Part shown: positions 35,602 through 44,516 of the stretch, in pieces | How positions within the stretch are numbered: position 1 is the stretch's first letter | How the letters are laid out: each line of letters opens with the position of its first letter | NCBI GenBank assembly: GCA_002360635.1 | Contig: DEQW01000003.1 | Location: forward strand, 332,966-396,965 | Origin: Flavobacteriaceae bacterium UBA3356 | Lineage (GTDB): Bacteria; Bacteroidota; Bacteroidia; Flavobacteriales; Flavobacteriaceae | Reading direction: 5' to 3' | DNA length: 64,000 nucleotides | Notes under the pieces: model-generated | The model's input: only the letters and a program-made list of their open reading frames with translations | Databases searched by the model: none | Told to the model about the DNA's origin: nothing | Translations under genes and position numbers: made by a program

Positions 35602-36288
35602 TTATTTTTCTATTCGGTTTAGGGTGTGCCCTTCACTGCTAAAAATAGATGGGTTAATTTTTTCTGAAATATTTAAAACCCGGATTACCACATCGGCCCG
35701 GCCTGTTTTACTTTTTAAAAATAATTCTAAAGGGAATCCTTCTACACCAAATTGGTCAAAGAGTTCTAGTTCTTTAGTGTCCTTTCCCGCGCCAACTGAT
35801 TGGTATGCAAATACGCTTCCCATATTTAGTTCTATAGCTTCTGGTAACCATAAATTAGCAGTGTATTCATCATTTTCCGCCAATACTTCACGTGTTTGGT
35901 AGCCTTCAATTACTTTGGTTTTTCCCGTGTAATTTAGTTTAGTTCGTGGTCCTGTTCCATAGTCACGGGTTGCTACTTGCATTCCAGGCCAATACTTTTC
36001 GTTCATGGGCAATATATAGCCACCTTTTATTCCGTTTTGCTCAAACAATCCGGTAATGGTAGAGTCTTTTGGGTTAAAAACAAGTCGTAAATCTGGCTGA
36101 TTTCTTTTTGCATGAATGATAAGCGCTGTTTTATCTTTTCCGAAGAAATAGGAAAGAGTGTCACTTCGTTCGTTTCCGTTTTTGTATTGCTGTGACACAA
36201 CTAAATTAAAACTACCCGTAAATTCTTGGGAGTGAAGTTGTAAAAACCAGAAAATGGACAGTACGAGAATTAAAGCTTTATTCTTCAT
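35602..36288 (-). CDS. Secreted DUF4412-like protein
   Basis: A 228-residue exported protein with signal peptide MKNKALILVLSIFWFLQLHSQ and beta-rich motifs (FTGSFNLVVSQQY, TALIIHAKR, YTGKTKVIEGYQTREV) resembling DUF4412 or the GLPGLI-like proteins common in this phylum. No catalytic residues are apparent. It precedes the lipoprotein pair by 25 bases on the same strand and may head that operon. Confidence 0.65.
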   Translation of the reverse strand: MKNKALILVLSIFWFLQLHSQEFTGSFNLVVSQQYKNGNERSDTLSYFFGKDKTALIIHAKRNQPDLRLVFNPKDSTITGLFEQNGIKGGYILPMNEKYWPGMQVATRDYGTGPRTKLNYTGKTKVIEGYQTREVLAENDEYTANLWLPEAIELNMGSVFAYQSVGAGKDTKELELFDQFGVEGFPLELFLKSKTGRADVVIRVLNISEKINPSIFSSEGHTLNRIEK

Positions 36289-36379
36289 CTTACATAAAAA
36301 AGTACACTAAGGTACAATTTTTTGTTAAGTTAAAGCAGCTTGACCCTGTCATAAAACACTTACAGATAGATAGTTGTGT

Positions 36380-36412
36380 AAAAAAAGAACGGCCCTTAGT
36401 AGAGAGCCGTTC
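36380..36412 (-). terminator. Rho-independent terminator (minus strand) after the LRR gene
   Basis: Stem GAACGGC/GCCGTTC with a 12-base loop, followed on the minus strand by seven T residues. It is the first clear hairpin downstream of the LRR gene, about 155 bases after its stop. Confidence 0.65.
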
Positions 36413-36567
36413 AAACCAAATAAATCAATTAGCAACTAAACTAATTAATTAATACAATAGTATGGAATTAATTTTTTTGGACAAAGTCATTTAACGGTAT
36501 TTTTTGAATTTTATCGACATGTTTTTTTTGGGTTATTCTGAAAATTCATACAATAATTTAACATTTT

Positions 36568-37278
36568 TTATTCATCCTCATTTGTCTCAACAGCTATAAT
36601 ACTGTTTGCTGGAGAAGTGATAGTAGGTTCTTTTGTAAGATCTAATGTTACTCCAGAATTAGAAAGTAATACTATTGAAAACATTTCAGGATTCGATAAA
36701 TTATTTTCAGCTACCATTAATTCTTTTATGTTATTGTTTTGTGCCAATTCTGTTGGTAAAGCACCTGTTAGTTGATTGTCAAACACATTAAAAACCTCTA
36801 TACTTTTAAGGTTTTTAACGCTCGATGGGATGTTTCCAGACAATTTATTACTGCTAAGGTGTAATTTCTTTAATTGAGTAAGGTTGCCAATAGTACTTGG
36901 GATAGTACCAGTTAACTCATTTCCGTTAAAAGCGAGTACTTTCAAGTTTTCAAGATTTCCGATAGTAGCAGGTAATTCGCCGGATATTTTATTGAATGAC
37001 AGCTCTAAGGTTTCTAGATTTGTAAGGTTACCTATTGAAGATGGGATAGTTCCTTCTACATTATTAAAAAGTAACGTAATGCCCGTAACTTTATCATTTT
37101 TCAGGGTTACTCCTTCCCATTCAGATACTGGTTGGTTGAGCTCCCAAGTACTGTTCCAGTTATCGCCATTGGTAGCATTATAAAAATCGATAAGGGCTTG
37201 CTTTTCTTGCGTGCTCACTTGAGCAAATAGCGTGGTGCAAAAAGCTATAAATAAAATACTTAGTACTAGTTTTTTCAT
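36568..37278 (-). CDS. Secreted leucine-rich repeat protein
   Basis: A 236-residue protein started at MKKLVLSILFIAFCTTLFAQ (signal peptide); a frame start 15 codons upstream is not needed. After the plant-type LRR cap (LIDFYNATNGDNWNSTWEL) come about five LRRs of the LxxLxLSxNxLxGxIPxxIGNL kind. It ends in an acidic tail (AVETNEDE) and has no T9SS sorting domain, unlike many of its relatives. Probably a binding protein in the periplasm or outside the cell. Confidence 0.88.
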   Translation of the reverse strand: MKKLVLSILFIAFCTTLFAQVSTQEKQALIDFYNATNGDNWNSTWELNQPVSEWEGVTLKNDKVTGITLLFNNVEGTIPSSIGNLTNLETLELSFNKISGELPATIGNLENLKVLAFNGNELTGTIPSTIGNLTQLKKLHLSSNKLSGNIPSSVKNLKSIEVFNVFDNQLTGALPTELAQNNNIKELMVAENNLSNPEMFSIVLLSNSGVTLDLTKEPTITSPANSIIAVETNEDE

Positions 37279-37374
37279 AATTTGGGACGTTCGGTTTCTT
37301 ACAAAACAGTATAAATAAACCACTTTTTTTGTCTAAGTGCAAAAAAAATCGATGAAATGCACAAAATAGTTTAG

Positions 37375-38019
37375 CTACATTGTAGCAATCTGTTGAAGAA
37401 AAGAAGTGTTTACTTCATGAATCCCCTCAAAAACAGATGTTTGTAGCCGATCTCCAAACAATGAACTTCCTTTTAATTGTTCTTCCGTTTTTCGTGCTTC
37501 GGTAATGTACGGGTCTTTATTTCCATAGAGATAGGTAACTGTTGTGTCAAGTTTCAGAAATGAAAAATCTTCTGGTTTTAATTCTATAGGAATCCCCCCA
37601 GAATGCAGCAACAAATAATCGCATTGTATCTTGCGGCTAGAAAGCCACCTGGTAGCAATAGAAACACCCTGCGAATACCCCATCGCTATAAAATTTGGCA
37701 TGACCTCCGGTTTCTCTACTTCCCAAACGGCATCGATATACTTTAATACATTCTTTGTTTCAGCTACGGTATTTTCTTTGGTAAGCCAAGAAGCGCCAAC
37801 GTGTTTAAAATTGCTGCCTTGATAATATTTTGAAGGTGCTTGAGGTATGATTATGTAATTTTCTTCGGGGTTTAAATGCTTAAAATACTTTGCAAAATAA
37901 CGGCTTAAGTATCCAAGCCCATGAAAAGCAATCCAAATATTTTTTGTTTTCGGAGTAAGTGTATTTACAGTAGTATATGTATTTGTTGAAGTATACGAAA
38001 CCTCTTTTTCGTTGGCCAT
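37375..38019 (-). CDS. Alpha/beta hydrolase (carboxylesterase-like)
   Basis: A 214-residue serine hydrolase with the nucleophile elbow MGYSQGVSIA and later catalytic Asp and His candidates (YGNKDPYI, FEGIHEVNT), in the pattern of the phospholipase/carboxylesterase family. No signal peptide. The substrate is not evident. It is divergent from menI with 26 bases between the starts. Confidence 0.85.
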   Translation of the reverse strand: MANEKEVSYTSTNTYTTVNTLTPKTKNIWIAFHGLGYLSRYFAKYFKHLNPEENYIIIPQAPSKYYQGSNFKHVGASWLTKENTVAETKNVLKYIDAVWEVEKPEVMPNFIAMGYSQGVSIATRWLSSRKIQCDYLLLHSGGIPIELKPEDFSFLKLDTTVTYLYGNKDPYITEARKTEEQLKGSSLFGDRLQTSVFEGIHEVNTSFLQQIATM

Positions 38020-38045
38020 TTGTATTTTGTATTTTTACAAAGTAA

Positions 38046-38474
38046 ATGAAAGCTATGAAGTATACCAAAGAAGAAACGCTGGCAGGTTTAAAAAAAATGT
38101 GCCAAAACACATTAATGGAAACATTGGAAATTGAGTTTATTGATGTGACCGAAGATACCCTTATTGCCAAAATGCCTGTTACCCCAAAAGTACATCAACC
38201 AGACGGCGTGCTGCACGGTGGAGCTTCTGTTGCACTGGCTGAAAGTGTTGGCAGTGCCGCAGCCTTTATTTTTATGGATGCTGAAAAGGTGAGCATTCGA
38301 GGAATTGAAATCGCCGCTAACCACGTTAAAAGTGTGCGGGATGGATTTGTTTATGCTCATGCAAAAGTGTTGCATCAAGGCCGTACCACACAGCTTTGGC
38401 AGATTAAAATTGTTAATGAAGAAGACCAATTGGTTTCTTTGGTAAAATTAACTACCTTAACCCTTGAAAACTAA
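38046..38474 (+). CDS. menI: Hotdog thioesterase, probable 1,4-dihydroxy-2-naphthoyl-CoA hydrolase
   Basis: A 142-residue hotdog-fold enzyme with the YdiI/MenI signature HQPDGVLHGGASVALAESVGSAA (catalytic Glu in ALAESVG). The neighbours menF and menD start just downstream, so I assign the menaquinone thioesterase step that releases 1,4-dihydroxy-2-naphthoate from CoA. ATG at 38055 (MKYTKEE) is an alternative start. The hotdog fold is certain; the exact substrate is inferred. Confidence 0.88.
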   Translation: MKAMKYTKEETLAGLKKMCQNTLMETLEIEFIDVTEDTLIAKMPVTPKVHQPDGVLHGGASVALAESVGSAAAFIFMDAEKVSIRGIEIAANHVKSVRDGFVYAHAKVLHQGRTTQLWQIKIVNEEDQLVSLVKLTTLTLEN

Positions 38475-38480
38475 CCGCTA

Positions 38481-39548
38481 ATGAATTTAAAAATATTGCT
38501 TCAAAAAATTACCGAGCATTATAACAACCAAAAACCTTTTGTCCTTTATTCCCACCCTGAGAGCGATACAGTAGAGGTTTTGCTTCAGAAAAATTCAAAA
38601 AAATATACTTCCGAAGCGTTCGATAAGCGTGGAATTGTCATGGCTCCTTTTAAGTCTGGAGGTGTACCTATTTGCATTCCTTTAGAAGAATCTGAATATA
38701 TATCTCACGAATTTTCAAAAGAAAATATACAAACTGAAACGGTTGATCCAAGTTTTAAAATTTTGGAAAAAGAAAGCTATATGCGGCTGGTTTCAAAAGC
38801 ATTGACAGCTATAAACCATAAAAACACACATAAAGTAGTTGTTTCAAGAAAGAAAGAGTTTCCAATTTCAAATACCGATTTTTCAAGCTTTATACCCCGA
38901 TTATTACATTTATACCCAACCGCATTTCGTTATGTGTGGTATCACCCGGAAACTGGCTTGTGGTGCGGCGCTAGTCCTGAAGTACTTTTAGTGACCAATG
39001 GGGAGTCTTTTACCACTATGGCACTTGCTGGTACTAAAAGAATAGAGGGTAAGGAATCACCGCAATGGACTCAAAAAGAAAAGAATGAACAACAAGTAGT
39101 GACAGACGCTATAAGTAACTGCCTTCAAAAGGTTACTTCGGTTTTACGCGTTTCAAAAACATATACCCACGAGGCAGGTTCACTCGCACATTTACGCACA
39201 GATATTACCGGGATGCTTAAAAATAAAAAAACTACGTTGGCCACTATTACAGCTGCGTTGCACCCAACACCTGCGGTATGTGGTACGCCCTTATCGGCAG
39301 CATTCAAATTTATAAATGAAAATGAAGGTTATGATCGGGAGTATTACACCGGATTTATCGGCTCTATAGACAATGGCGATTCAAGGTCTTGTTTATATGT
39401 AAATCTTCGTTGTATGAAAATAGAAGACAACAAAGCACACTTATATGTTGGGGGTGGTGTTACTTTTGATTCAGACCCCGAAGCAGAGTGGGAAGAGACC
39501 CAAAATAAATTGCAAACAATGTTGCAAGTAGTACAACCATTACTTTAA
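38481..39548 (+). CDS. menF: Isochorismate synthase
   Basis: A 355-residue chorismate-binding enzyme that converts chorismate to isochorismate. Motifs: KVVVSRKKEF, YHPETGLWCGASPEVLL, MALAGTKR, LHPTPAVCGTPLSAA and GYDREYYTGFIGSID, followed by the C-terminal GGGVTFDSDPEAEWEETQNK. It follows menI by six bases and precedes menD. The MenF/EntC/DhbC group is ambiguous by sequence, but the menD neighbour makes menaquinone synthesis the likely role. Confidence 0.93.
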   Translation: MNLKILLQKITEHYNNQKPFVLYSHPESDTVEVLLQKNSKKYTSEAFDKRGIVMAPFKSGGVPICIPLEESEYISHEFSKENIQTETVDPSFKILEKESYMRLVSKALTAINHKNTHKVVVSRKKEFPISNTDFSSFIPRLLHLYPTAFRYVWYHPETGLWCGASPEVLLVTNGESFTTMALAGTKRIEGKESPQWTQKEKNEQQVVTDAISNCLQKVTSVLRVSKTYTHEAGSLAHLRTDITGMLKNKKTTLATITAALHPTPAVCGTPLSAAFKFINENEGYDREYYTGFIGSIDNGDSRSCLYVNLRCMKIEDNKAHLYVGGGVTFDSDPEAEWEETQNKLQTMLQVVQPLL

Positions 39549-39566
39549 AATTGATAGTTCAGTTTG

Positions 39567-39574
39567 TACCTTTG
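39567..39574 (+). promoter_or_regulatory. -7-like promoter element before menD (TACCTTTG)
   Basis: An exact TAnnTTTG match ending six bases before the chosen menD ATG. It would allow an internal start inside the men operon. The nearest TTG is only 13 bases upstream, closer than usual. Confidence 0.35.
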
Positions 39575-39579
39575 TGCCG

Positions 39580-41244
39580 ATGAACTTTTCAACTAAACTT
39601 CTCTCGCAAACTGTAACACAACTTTGTTTATCTAAAGGTATAAATCAAATTGTTATTTCGCCCGGTTCCCGTAATGCCCCTTTAACCATTGGTTTTACAG
39701 AACACCCTAAATTCAATTGTTTTAGCATTGTAGACGAACGTTGTGCTGCCTTTTTTGCATTAGGTATTGCACAACAAACCAAAAAGCCAACTGCTTTGGT
39801 GTGTTCATCTGGTTCTGCGTTACTGAATTACTTCCCTGCGATAGCCGAAGCTTTCTATAGCGATATTCCGTTAATTGTGCTTTCGGCAGACCGTCCGTCG
39901 GAATTATTGGAAATAGGGGACGGGCAGACCATTCAGCAAGAAGATGTTTATGGAAAACATATTCTATATAACGCTAATTGTAAAGAAGGCGACGAACACC
40001 AAACCCACAACAAAACCGAAATAAACATAGCACTTAATACAGCGATTGAGTTGCAAGGACCAGTACACGTTAACATTCCTTTTTCTGAACCTTTATATGA
40101 TAAGGTGGATGAATTAAAAATAGATCCACAAAATGTTCCCGCGAGAAATGTTTCTGAAGAAATTTCTGAGGACTTACATAAGTTCGTTAAAGAATGGAAC
40201 AGGAGCACAAAAAAATTAGTGTTAGTTGGTGTATTGGAACCAAACAGCATAGAAGAACGATTAATTAATGCCCTGGCGAAAGATGAAAGCGTTTTGGTCA
40301 TGACCGAAGCAACCTCAAACCTACATCATAATAATTTTATCCCAGCTATCGATCAACTTATTACATCTTTGGACGAAGATGATTTTAAAGCATTGCAACC
40401 AGATATCCTACTTACATTTGGTGGGATGGTAGTTTCAAAACGAATCAAAAAATTTTTAAGAAACTATAAGCCTAACGCACATTGGCACGTTGACACAAAA
40501 AAAGCGTATGACACCTATTTTTCATTAAATCAACACATTAAAACAACTCCAAATGTTTTTTTAAAAGCTTTTTTGCCCAAAACTGTAGAAATTAAAAGTA
40601 CGTATCAAAAAAAGTGGCTGGCAGTTAAAAATGAACGGATTAAATCACATAGGGAATATATATTAAGAGCACCTTATTCAGATTTAAAAGTCTATAAAAC
40701 CATTTTTAAATACCTTCCAAATAACATTCAATTACAAGTGGCCAATAGCGCAGCTATTCGATATGCACAATTATTCGATATTCCGTCTTCTGTTCAGGTG
40801 TTTTGTAACCGGGGAACAAGTGGTATTGATGGCAGTGTGAGTACAGCAGTAGGAGCGGCCTACGCTTCGCATTTACCCACCGTTTTGGTTACCGGAGATT
40901 TAAGCTTTTTTTACGATAGTAATGGTCTGTGGAATAATTACATTCCGAATAATTTTAAAATCATCTTAATTAACAATAGCGGTGGTGGGATTTTCAGGAT
41001 TTTACCTGGAGCAAAAAACACCGAACATTTTAATCGTTTTTTTGAAACACAACATCAACTTTCAGCAAAACAATTGGCTGAAATGTATCAATTTGATTAT
41101 ACTTCGGCCAATGATGAAACTAATTTAAATGAACAGTTGAGTAATTTCTTTTCTTCTTCAGAAAAACCAAAAATTTTGGAAGTTTTTACACCCTCAGAAG
41201 TGAATGATACCGTTCTACTAGACTATTTTAAGTTTATTAAATAA
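39580..41244 (+). CDS. menD: SEPHCHC synthase (2-succinyl-5-enolpyruvyl-6-hydroxy-3-cyclohexene-1-carboxylate synthase)
   Basis: A 554-residue thiamine-diphosphate enzyme adding a succinyl-semialdehyde unit from 2-oxoglutarate to isochorismate. The motifs are VISPGSRNAPLTIGF, CSSGSALLNYFPAIAEA, PLIVLSADRP, RGTSGIDGSVSTAVGAA and the TPP/Mg site TGDLSFFYDSNGLWN. ATG at 39580 is preferred over a GTG two codons earlier, since that GTG overlaps a promoter-like element. Full length. Confidence 0.96.
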   Translation: MNFSTKLLSQTVTQLCLSKGINQIVISPGSRNAPLTIGFTEHPKFNCFSIVDERCAAFFALGIAQQTKKPTALVCSSGSALLNYFPAIAEAFYSDIPLIVLSADRPSELLEIGDGQTIQQEDVYGKHILYNANCKEGDEHQTHNKTEINIALNTAIELQGPVHVNIPFSEPLYDKVDELKIDPQNVPARNVSEEISEDLHKFVKEWNRSTKKLVLVGVLEPNSIEERLINALAKDESVLVMTEATSNLHHNNFIPAIDQLITSLDEDDFKALQPDILLTFGGMVVSKRIKKFLRNYKPNAHWHVDTKKAYDTYFSLNQHIKTTPNVFLKAFLPKTVEIKSTYQKKWLAVKNERIKSHREYILRAPYSDLKVYKTIFKYLPNNIQLQVANSAAIRYAQLFDIPSSVQVFCNRGTSGIDGSVSTAVGAAYASHLPTVLVTGDLSFFYDSNGLWNNYIPNNFKIILINNSGGGIFRILPGAKNTEHFNRFFETQHQLSAKQLAEMYQFDYTSANDETNLNEQLSNFFSSSEKPKILEVFTPSEVNDTVLLDYFKFIK

Positions 41245-41251
41245 CTTGTTT

Positions 41252-41665
41252 TTAAGAATCCAACAAGTCTTTCCCCCAGTTATAGGCTTCAGTAAGATTT
41301 GAAAAAGAAACAAAAGGCTTATTAAAAAAAGTAGCTTCAACTTCAGTGTTTTTTAATCCAATGTTGGTTTTTGCAACAACCGCAATACCTTTTAGAGTAG
41401 GTACTTTTTCCAAATATTTATAATCTTGTGGGATTAATGAATACGAGTTTATCCTATTGGAAATATATACCCAAGACGAAACTTTTAAATAAGTTAATCC
41501 TTTTACCAAAATAGGAAATGCATTTTTATAGGAAAGCGTAACACCTTCCTTAGCTTCTACAATAACAATATTGCCATAAAAATAAATGGTGCCAATTTTA
41601 CTGTCCATTATATTTTTTAGCACAGCTGTCTCTGGCAAGGTGTGATGGGAAGGGGTTACTTTCAT
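41252..41665 (-). CDS. Hypothetical protein (SpoIIAA/STAS-like)
   Basis: A 137-residue soluble protein. MDSKIGTIYFYGNIVIVEAKEGVTLSY (a possible later start at the second Met) followed by alternating strands and helices and the ending FSNLTEAYNWGKDLL gives it a SpoIIAA/STAS-like look, common in flavobacterial hypothetical proteins. No function is known. It is convergent with menD, and the stops are seven bases apart. Confidence 0.55.
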   Translation of the reverse strand: MKVTPSHHTLPETAVLKNIMDSKIGTIYFYGNIVIVEAKEGVTLSYKNAFPILVKGLTYLKVSSWVYISNRINSYSLIPQDYKYLEKVPTLKGIAVVAKTNIGLKNTEVEATFFNKPFVSFSNLTEAYNWGKDLLDS

Positions 41666-41739
41666 ATCACGTGAAGATAGTAAATAATCTTAAACGATTA
41701 AAAATGTTTTTTTCATATTTTAATGAATGGTTAATATAG

Positions 41740-41747
41740 TACCTTTG
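41740..41747 (+). promoter_or_regulatory. -7 promoter element of cvfB (TACCTTTG)
   Basis: An exact TAnnTTTG match ending five bases before the ATG, predicting a leaderless or near-leaderless transcript. Confidence 0.5.
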
Positions 41748-41752
41748 CAGCT

Positions 41753-42583
41753 ATGATTAATATAGGACAATACCAAACTTTTACAATTTTAAGGGAAACC
41801 GATCCAGGTTTATATCTTGGTGACGGGGAAGAGAATGAAATTTTATTACCACATAAATATAAACCCGAAACATTTGAGATAGGGGATAAGATTCAGGTTT
41901 TTGTTTACTTGGACAATGAAGAGCGCCCCATTGCAACTACACTTGAGCCGTATGTGACACTAAATGAATTTGCTTACCTACAATGCAGTGATGTAAACAA
42001 ATATGGGGCCTTTATGGATTGGGGTCTGGAGAAACAGCTGTTTGTACCGTTTAAAGAACAAGCACGCCCAATGACAGCGGGTAGTTGGTACATTGTGTAT
42101 TTATATTTAGATGATAAGACCAACCGTTTAGTGGGGTCCAGTAAAACAAATCGTTTTTTAGATAACAGCAATGTTACGATTGAAAAATATGAAAAAGTAG
42201 ATATTCTGGTCACTCATTTAACCGATAAAGGAGCCAATGTTATTGTAAATGGAAAACACCACGGACTTATCTATATTGATGAAATTTTTGAAGACATCCG
42301 CTCTGGAGATCGTCTAAAGGCTTACATAAAGAAAGTACGCGAAGACAATAAGATAGATGTGGTACTGCAAGCACCTGGCTACCGAAGTATAGAACCCAAT
42401 GCCAATTATATTTTAGATGAATTAAAAGCTGCTGGCGGCTTTTTACCATTGCACGACAAAAGCGACCCCGAGACTATTAAAAATGAATTAGGACTAAGTA
42501 AAAAAAGCTTTAAAAAAGCAATAGGAAGTCTTTACAAGGATAAGCAGATTGTTATAAAAAGTGATGGGATCGAATTAGTTTGA
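41753..42583 (+). CDS. cvfB: S1 RNA-binding protein of the CvfB family
   Basis: A 276-residue protein with the CvfB/YitL pattern: an S1-like opening (YLGDGEENEILLPHKY), a middle S1 domain (YGAFMDWGLEKQLFVPFKEQ) and a third one (GANVIVNGKHHGLIYIDEI), then a winged-helix end (GGFLPLHDKSDPETIKNELGLSKKSFKKAIGSLYKD). Homologues influence virulence gene expression in Firmicutes by RNA binding. Here it is probably a post-transcriptional housekeeping factor. Confidence 0.9.
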   Translation: MINIGQYQTFTILRETDPGLYLGDGEENEILLPHKYKPETFEIGDKIQVFVYLDNEERPIATTLEPYVTLNEFAYLQCSDVNKYGAFMDWGLEKQLFVPFKEQARPMTAGSWYIVYLYLDDKTNRLVGSSKTNRFLDNSNVTIEKYEKVDILVTHLTDKGANVIVNGKHHGLIYIDEIFEDIRSGDRLKAYIKKVREDNKIDVVLQAPGYRSIEPNANYILDELKAAGGFLPLHDKSDPETIKNELGLSKKSFKKAIGSLYKDKQIVIKSDGIELV

Positions 42584-42599
42584 TAGCATTTAATCAATA

Positions 42600-43148
42600 T
42601 CAATATTCCCGTACCTGAATACTTATTGTACTTTTACTGTCTTTATTTTTATAAAGGTTTATACCAGATTGCCGGTAATACGGATTGTAATAATACGGAT
42701 TGCCGTAATACGGATTTCCATAGTACGGCATCGTTTGGTTTGTATAAACTGAATTATTTACACGGGAATATTCATCATCACTATAAGCTTTAAACCTATT
42801 AGGCCCTTGTAGGCCTGGTTGTACAAATTGACTATTCAGTCGAGCTGCAAACGGATTGTTTCCAGTGGGTCTCGAATCTATAAAATTATTGTCTTTTGAA
42901 GCTGCTTCAACCATATTAACAGGTTGCCAATACTCATTGGTTGAAACCGAAACAGGTGCTAGGTTAGGAGTGAAAACCGAAATATTTCCAAAATTTTGCC
43001 TGTCGCCAAATATCTTGTATGGCACCAACTCTAAACTTTTTATTTCCGGCGATGGCGTTGCTTCAATGGAAAAATACCGAATATCAAAATCCGATTGACC
43101 AATGGCCAATAGGGGAAAGATAAATAGTAAGAATGCAAAATTTTTCAT
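42600..43148 (-). CDS. Secreted tyrosine-rich repeat protein
   Basis: A 182-residue protein beginning MKNFAFLLFIFPLLAIGQ (signal peptide). The C-terminal third has a striking NPYYGNPYY-type Asn/Pro/Tyr repeat, four or five units long. No domain is recognised. Tyr-rich tails in this group are often found in surface or adhesive proteins, but that is a weak analogy. It follows the cysteine peptidase gene on the same strand with a 53-base gap. Confidence 0.7.
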   Translation of the reverse strand: MKNFAFLLFIFPLLAIGQSDFDIRYFSIEATPSPEIKSLELVPYKIFGDRQNFGNISVFTPNLAPVSVSTNEYWQPVNMVEAASKDNNFIDSRPTGNNPFAARLNSQFVQPGLQGPNRFKAYSDDEYSRVNNSVYTNQTMPYYGNPYYGNPYYYNPYYRQSGINLYKNKDSKSTISIQVREY

Positions 43149-43201
43149 CTTCAAAAATATAATCAAATTTCAAGCCAAACCTTCCTTTTTAAGGCGAAGG
43201 T

Positions 43202-44323
43202 TTATAATGCTAATTTCTTGGAAGTTCTTTTTGGCACTGCATCTTTATGTACCATAATACTAATGGTTTTTAGTTTCATAAAAGATTCGCTAAAGTACAC
43301 ATATCCACCATTTGCATTTCGACTTTCATCGGTTCCCCAGCTATTTTTCACTTTATAATATTTTGTACCATTTTGGTCCCGCAACATTCCAGTAATATGC
43401 ATCAGGTGGTCGTCTGTCGTATTATAATTTTCAAATTCAGCTTGGCGGTACTCTTGTGTAATGTTTTTTTCTGGATAGACACCTTGTAGCGCTTTTATGT
43501 TATTTTCTGAATCTTCAGGTATCACCGCAACGCCATCTTTAGAAGAAAAAGTACGTTCGCTTACATCGCAATCCAACTCAACCGTGAAACCGTTTTGAAG
43601 TGCGTTGTCAATAGTCGCCATCATTTCGTTTAACGGAACATTATAAAAACTACCATTGCTCCAATTGTCAGGAATATTCAGTATAAATTTTGAATAAAAA
43701 GGCGCTTGTGTAAACGAAGTGATACTTACGTAGTCTTCCGGAACAAGCTGCGTCATTTTTAAAAACGATTGCGGCGTAAATTCTTTCCCTTCAAACTGAA
43801 ATGTTTTCGGGTTATTGCCCAAATACACATCTAACACGCTCGAAACAGCTTTTTTCCACTTGGGGCTTAGAGCTTTTGCAGGATTGTCAATATAGGTTTC
43901 AAGCATCGACTTTAAAACAGCGACCAATTCGGCGTGGTTATGGTTTTCTTCCGTAGCAAATAAACCACTGTACGCCTCTTGTGTTACCAAACCATAATCA
44001 CGAACAGAGTTAATTACATCGTGTGCCAATCCACCTTCGCTAAACTGCGCCTTACCTTGACGCATCACAAAATTTTCAGCTTTTTTAGGATAAGTATTAC
44101 GCACAGTGTACATTTCAGAAAGGTTGATTTCTTTTCCGGTCAATCTAATTATTTCAGATTCTAAAAAAGAAGATGTGGAAAAGCTCCAACAGGTTCCCGT
44201 TCGGCCTTGGCTTATAACAGGTGTAGTTTCCAGATCAATTTCCGTAGTGAACTTATAAGCTTCTTGAGCGGTTATAGTTAGTGTTGTTAAGGCAATTCCG
44301 AATAAAAAAAGTAGCGTTCGCAT
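43202..44323 (-). CDS. Secreted papain-type (C1) cysteine peptidase, bleomycin-hydrolase-like
   Basis: A 373-residue protein beginning MRTLLFLFGIALTTLTITAQ (signal peptide); a 20-codon longer frame exists but does not start a signal. The active-site Cys is in QGRTGTCWSFSTSSFLESE, the His in DDHLMHITG and the Asn in YYKVKNSWGTDE. The order matches C1 peptidases of the BLMH/PepC type, although those are usually cytoplasmic aminopeptidases; here a signal peptide sends it to the periplasm or outside. Confidence 0.9.
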   Translation of the reverse strand: MRTLLFLFGIALTTLTITAQEAYKFTTEIDLETTPVISQGRTGTCWSFSTSSFLESEIIRLTGKEINLSEMYTVRNTYPKKAENFVMRQGKAQFSEGGLAHDVINSVRDYGLVTQEAYSGLFATEENHNHAELVAVLKSMLETYIDNPAKALSPKWKKAVSSVLDVYLGNNPKTFQFEGKEFTPQSFLKMTQLVPEDYVSITSFTQAPFYSKFILNIPDNWSNGSFYNVPLNEMMATIDNALQNGFTVELDCDVSERTFSSKDGVAVIPEDSENNIKALQGVYPEKNITQEYRQAEFENYNTTDDHLMHITGMLRDQNGTKYYKVKNSWGTDESRNANGGYVYFSESFMKLKTISIMVHKDAVPKRTSKKLAL

Positions 44324-44468
44324 AGAATTTAAAAATTGTTTGTTTTTATTAACCAAGTTTCTGGGCTTTAGTTCCTTAAGCACCTGATAAAATAATTTAA
44401 AATACTAATGTATAATAGAATATGCTTAATCTAACATCTATAATCTAATAGCGAAGCGTTCTAATGTC

Positions 44469-44499
44469 TTAGTCGGACACGACTAAATTAGTATCTTTA
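44469..44499 (+). promoter_or_regulatory. Palindromic operator and -7-like element before menB
   Basis: An inverted repeat TTAGTC-N6-GACTAA (44469-44486) is followed five bases later by TATCTTTA (44492-44499), a one-base variant of TAnnTTTG, 17 bases before the ATG. A dimeric repressor or activator site at the -33 region is plausible; the protein is unknown. Confidence 0.4.
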
Positions 44500-44516
44500 C
44501 CGTAAAAATATAAAAT

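Noticed and set aside
41244..41268. Weak hairpin ACTTGTT/AACAAGT between menD and the convergent small gene.
   Set aside because: Seven base pairs, an 11-base loop, no clear T-run and overlap with coding sequence; too weak to call a terminator.
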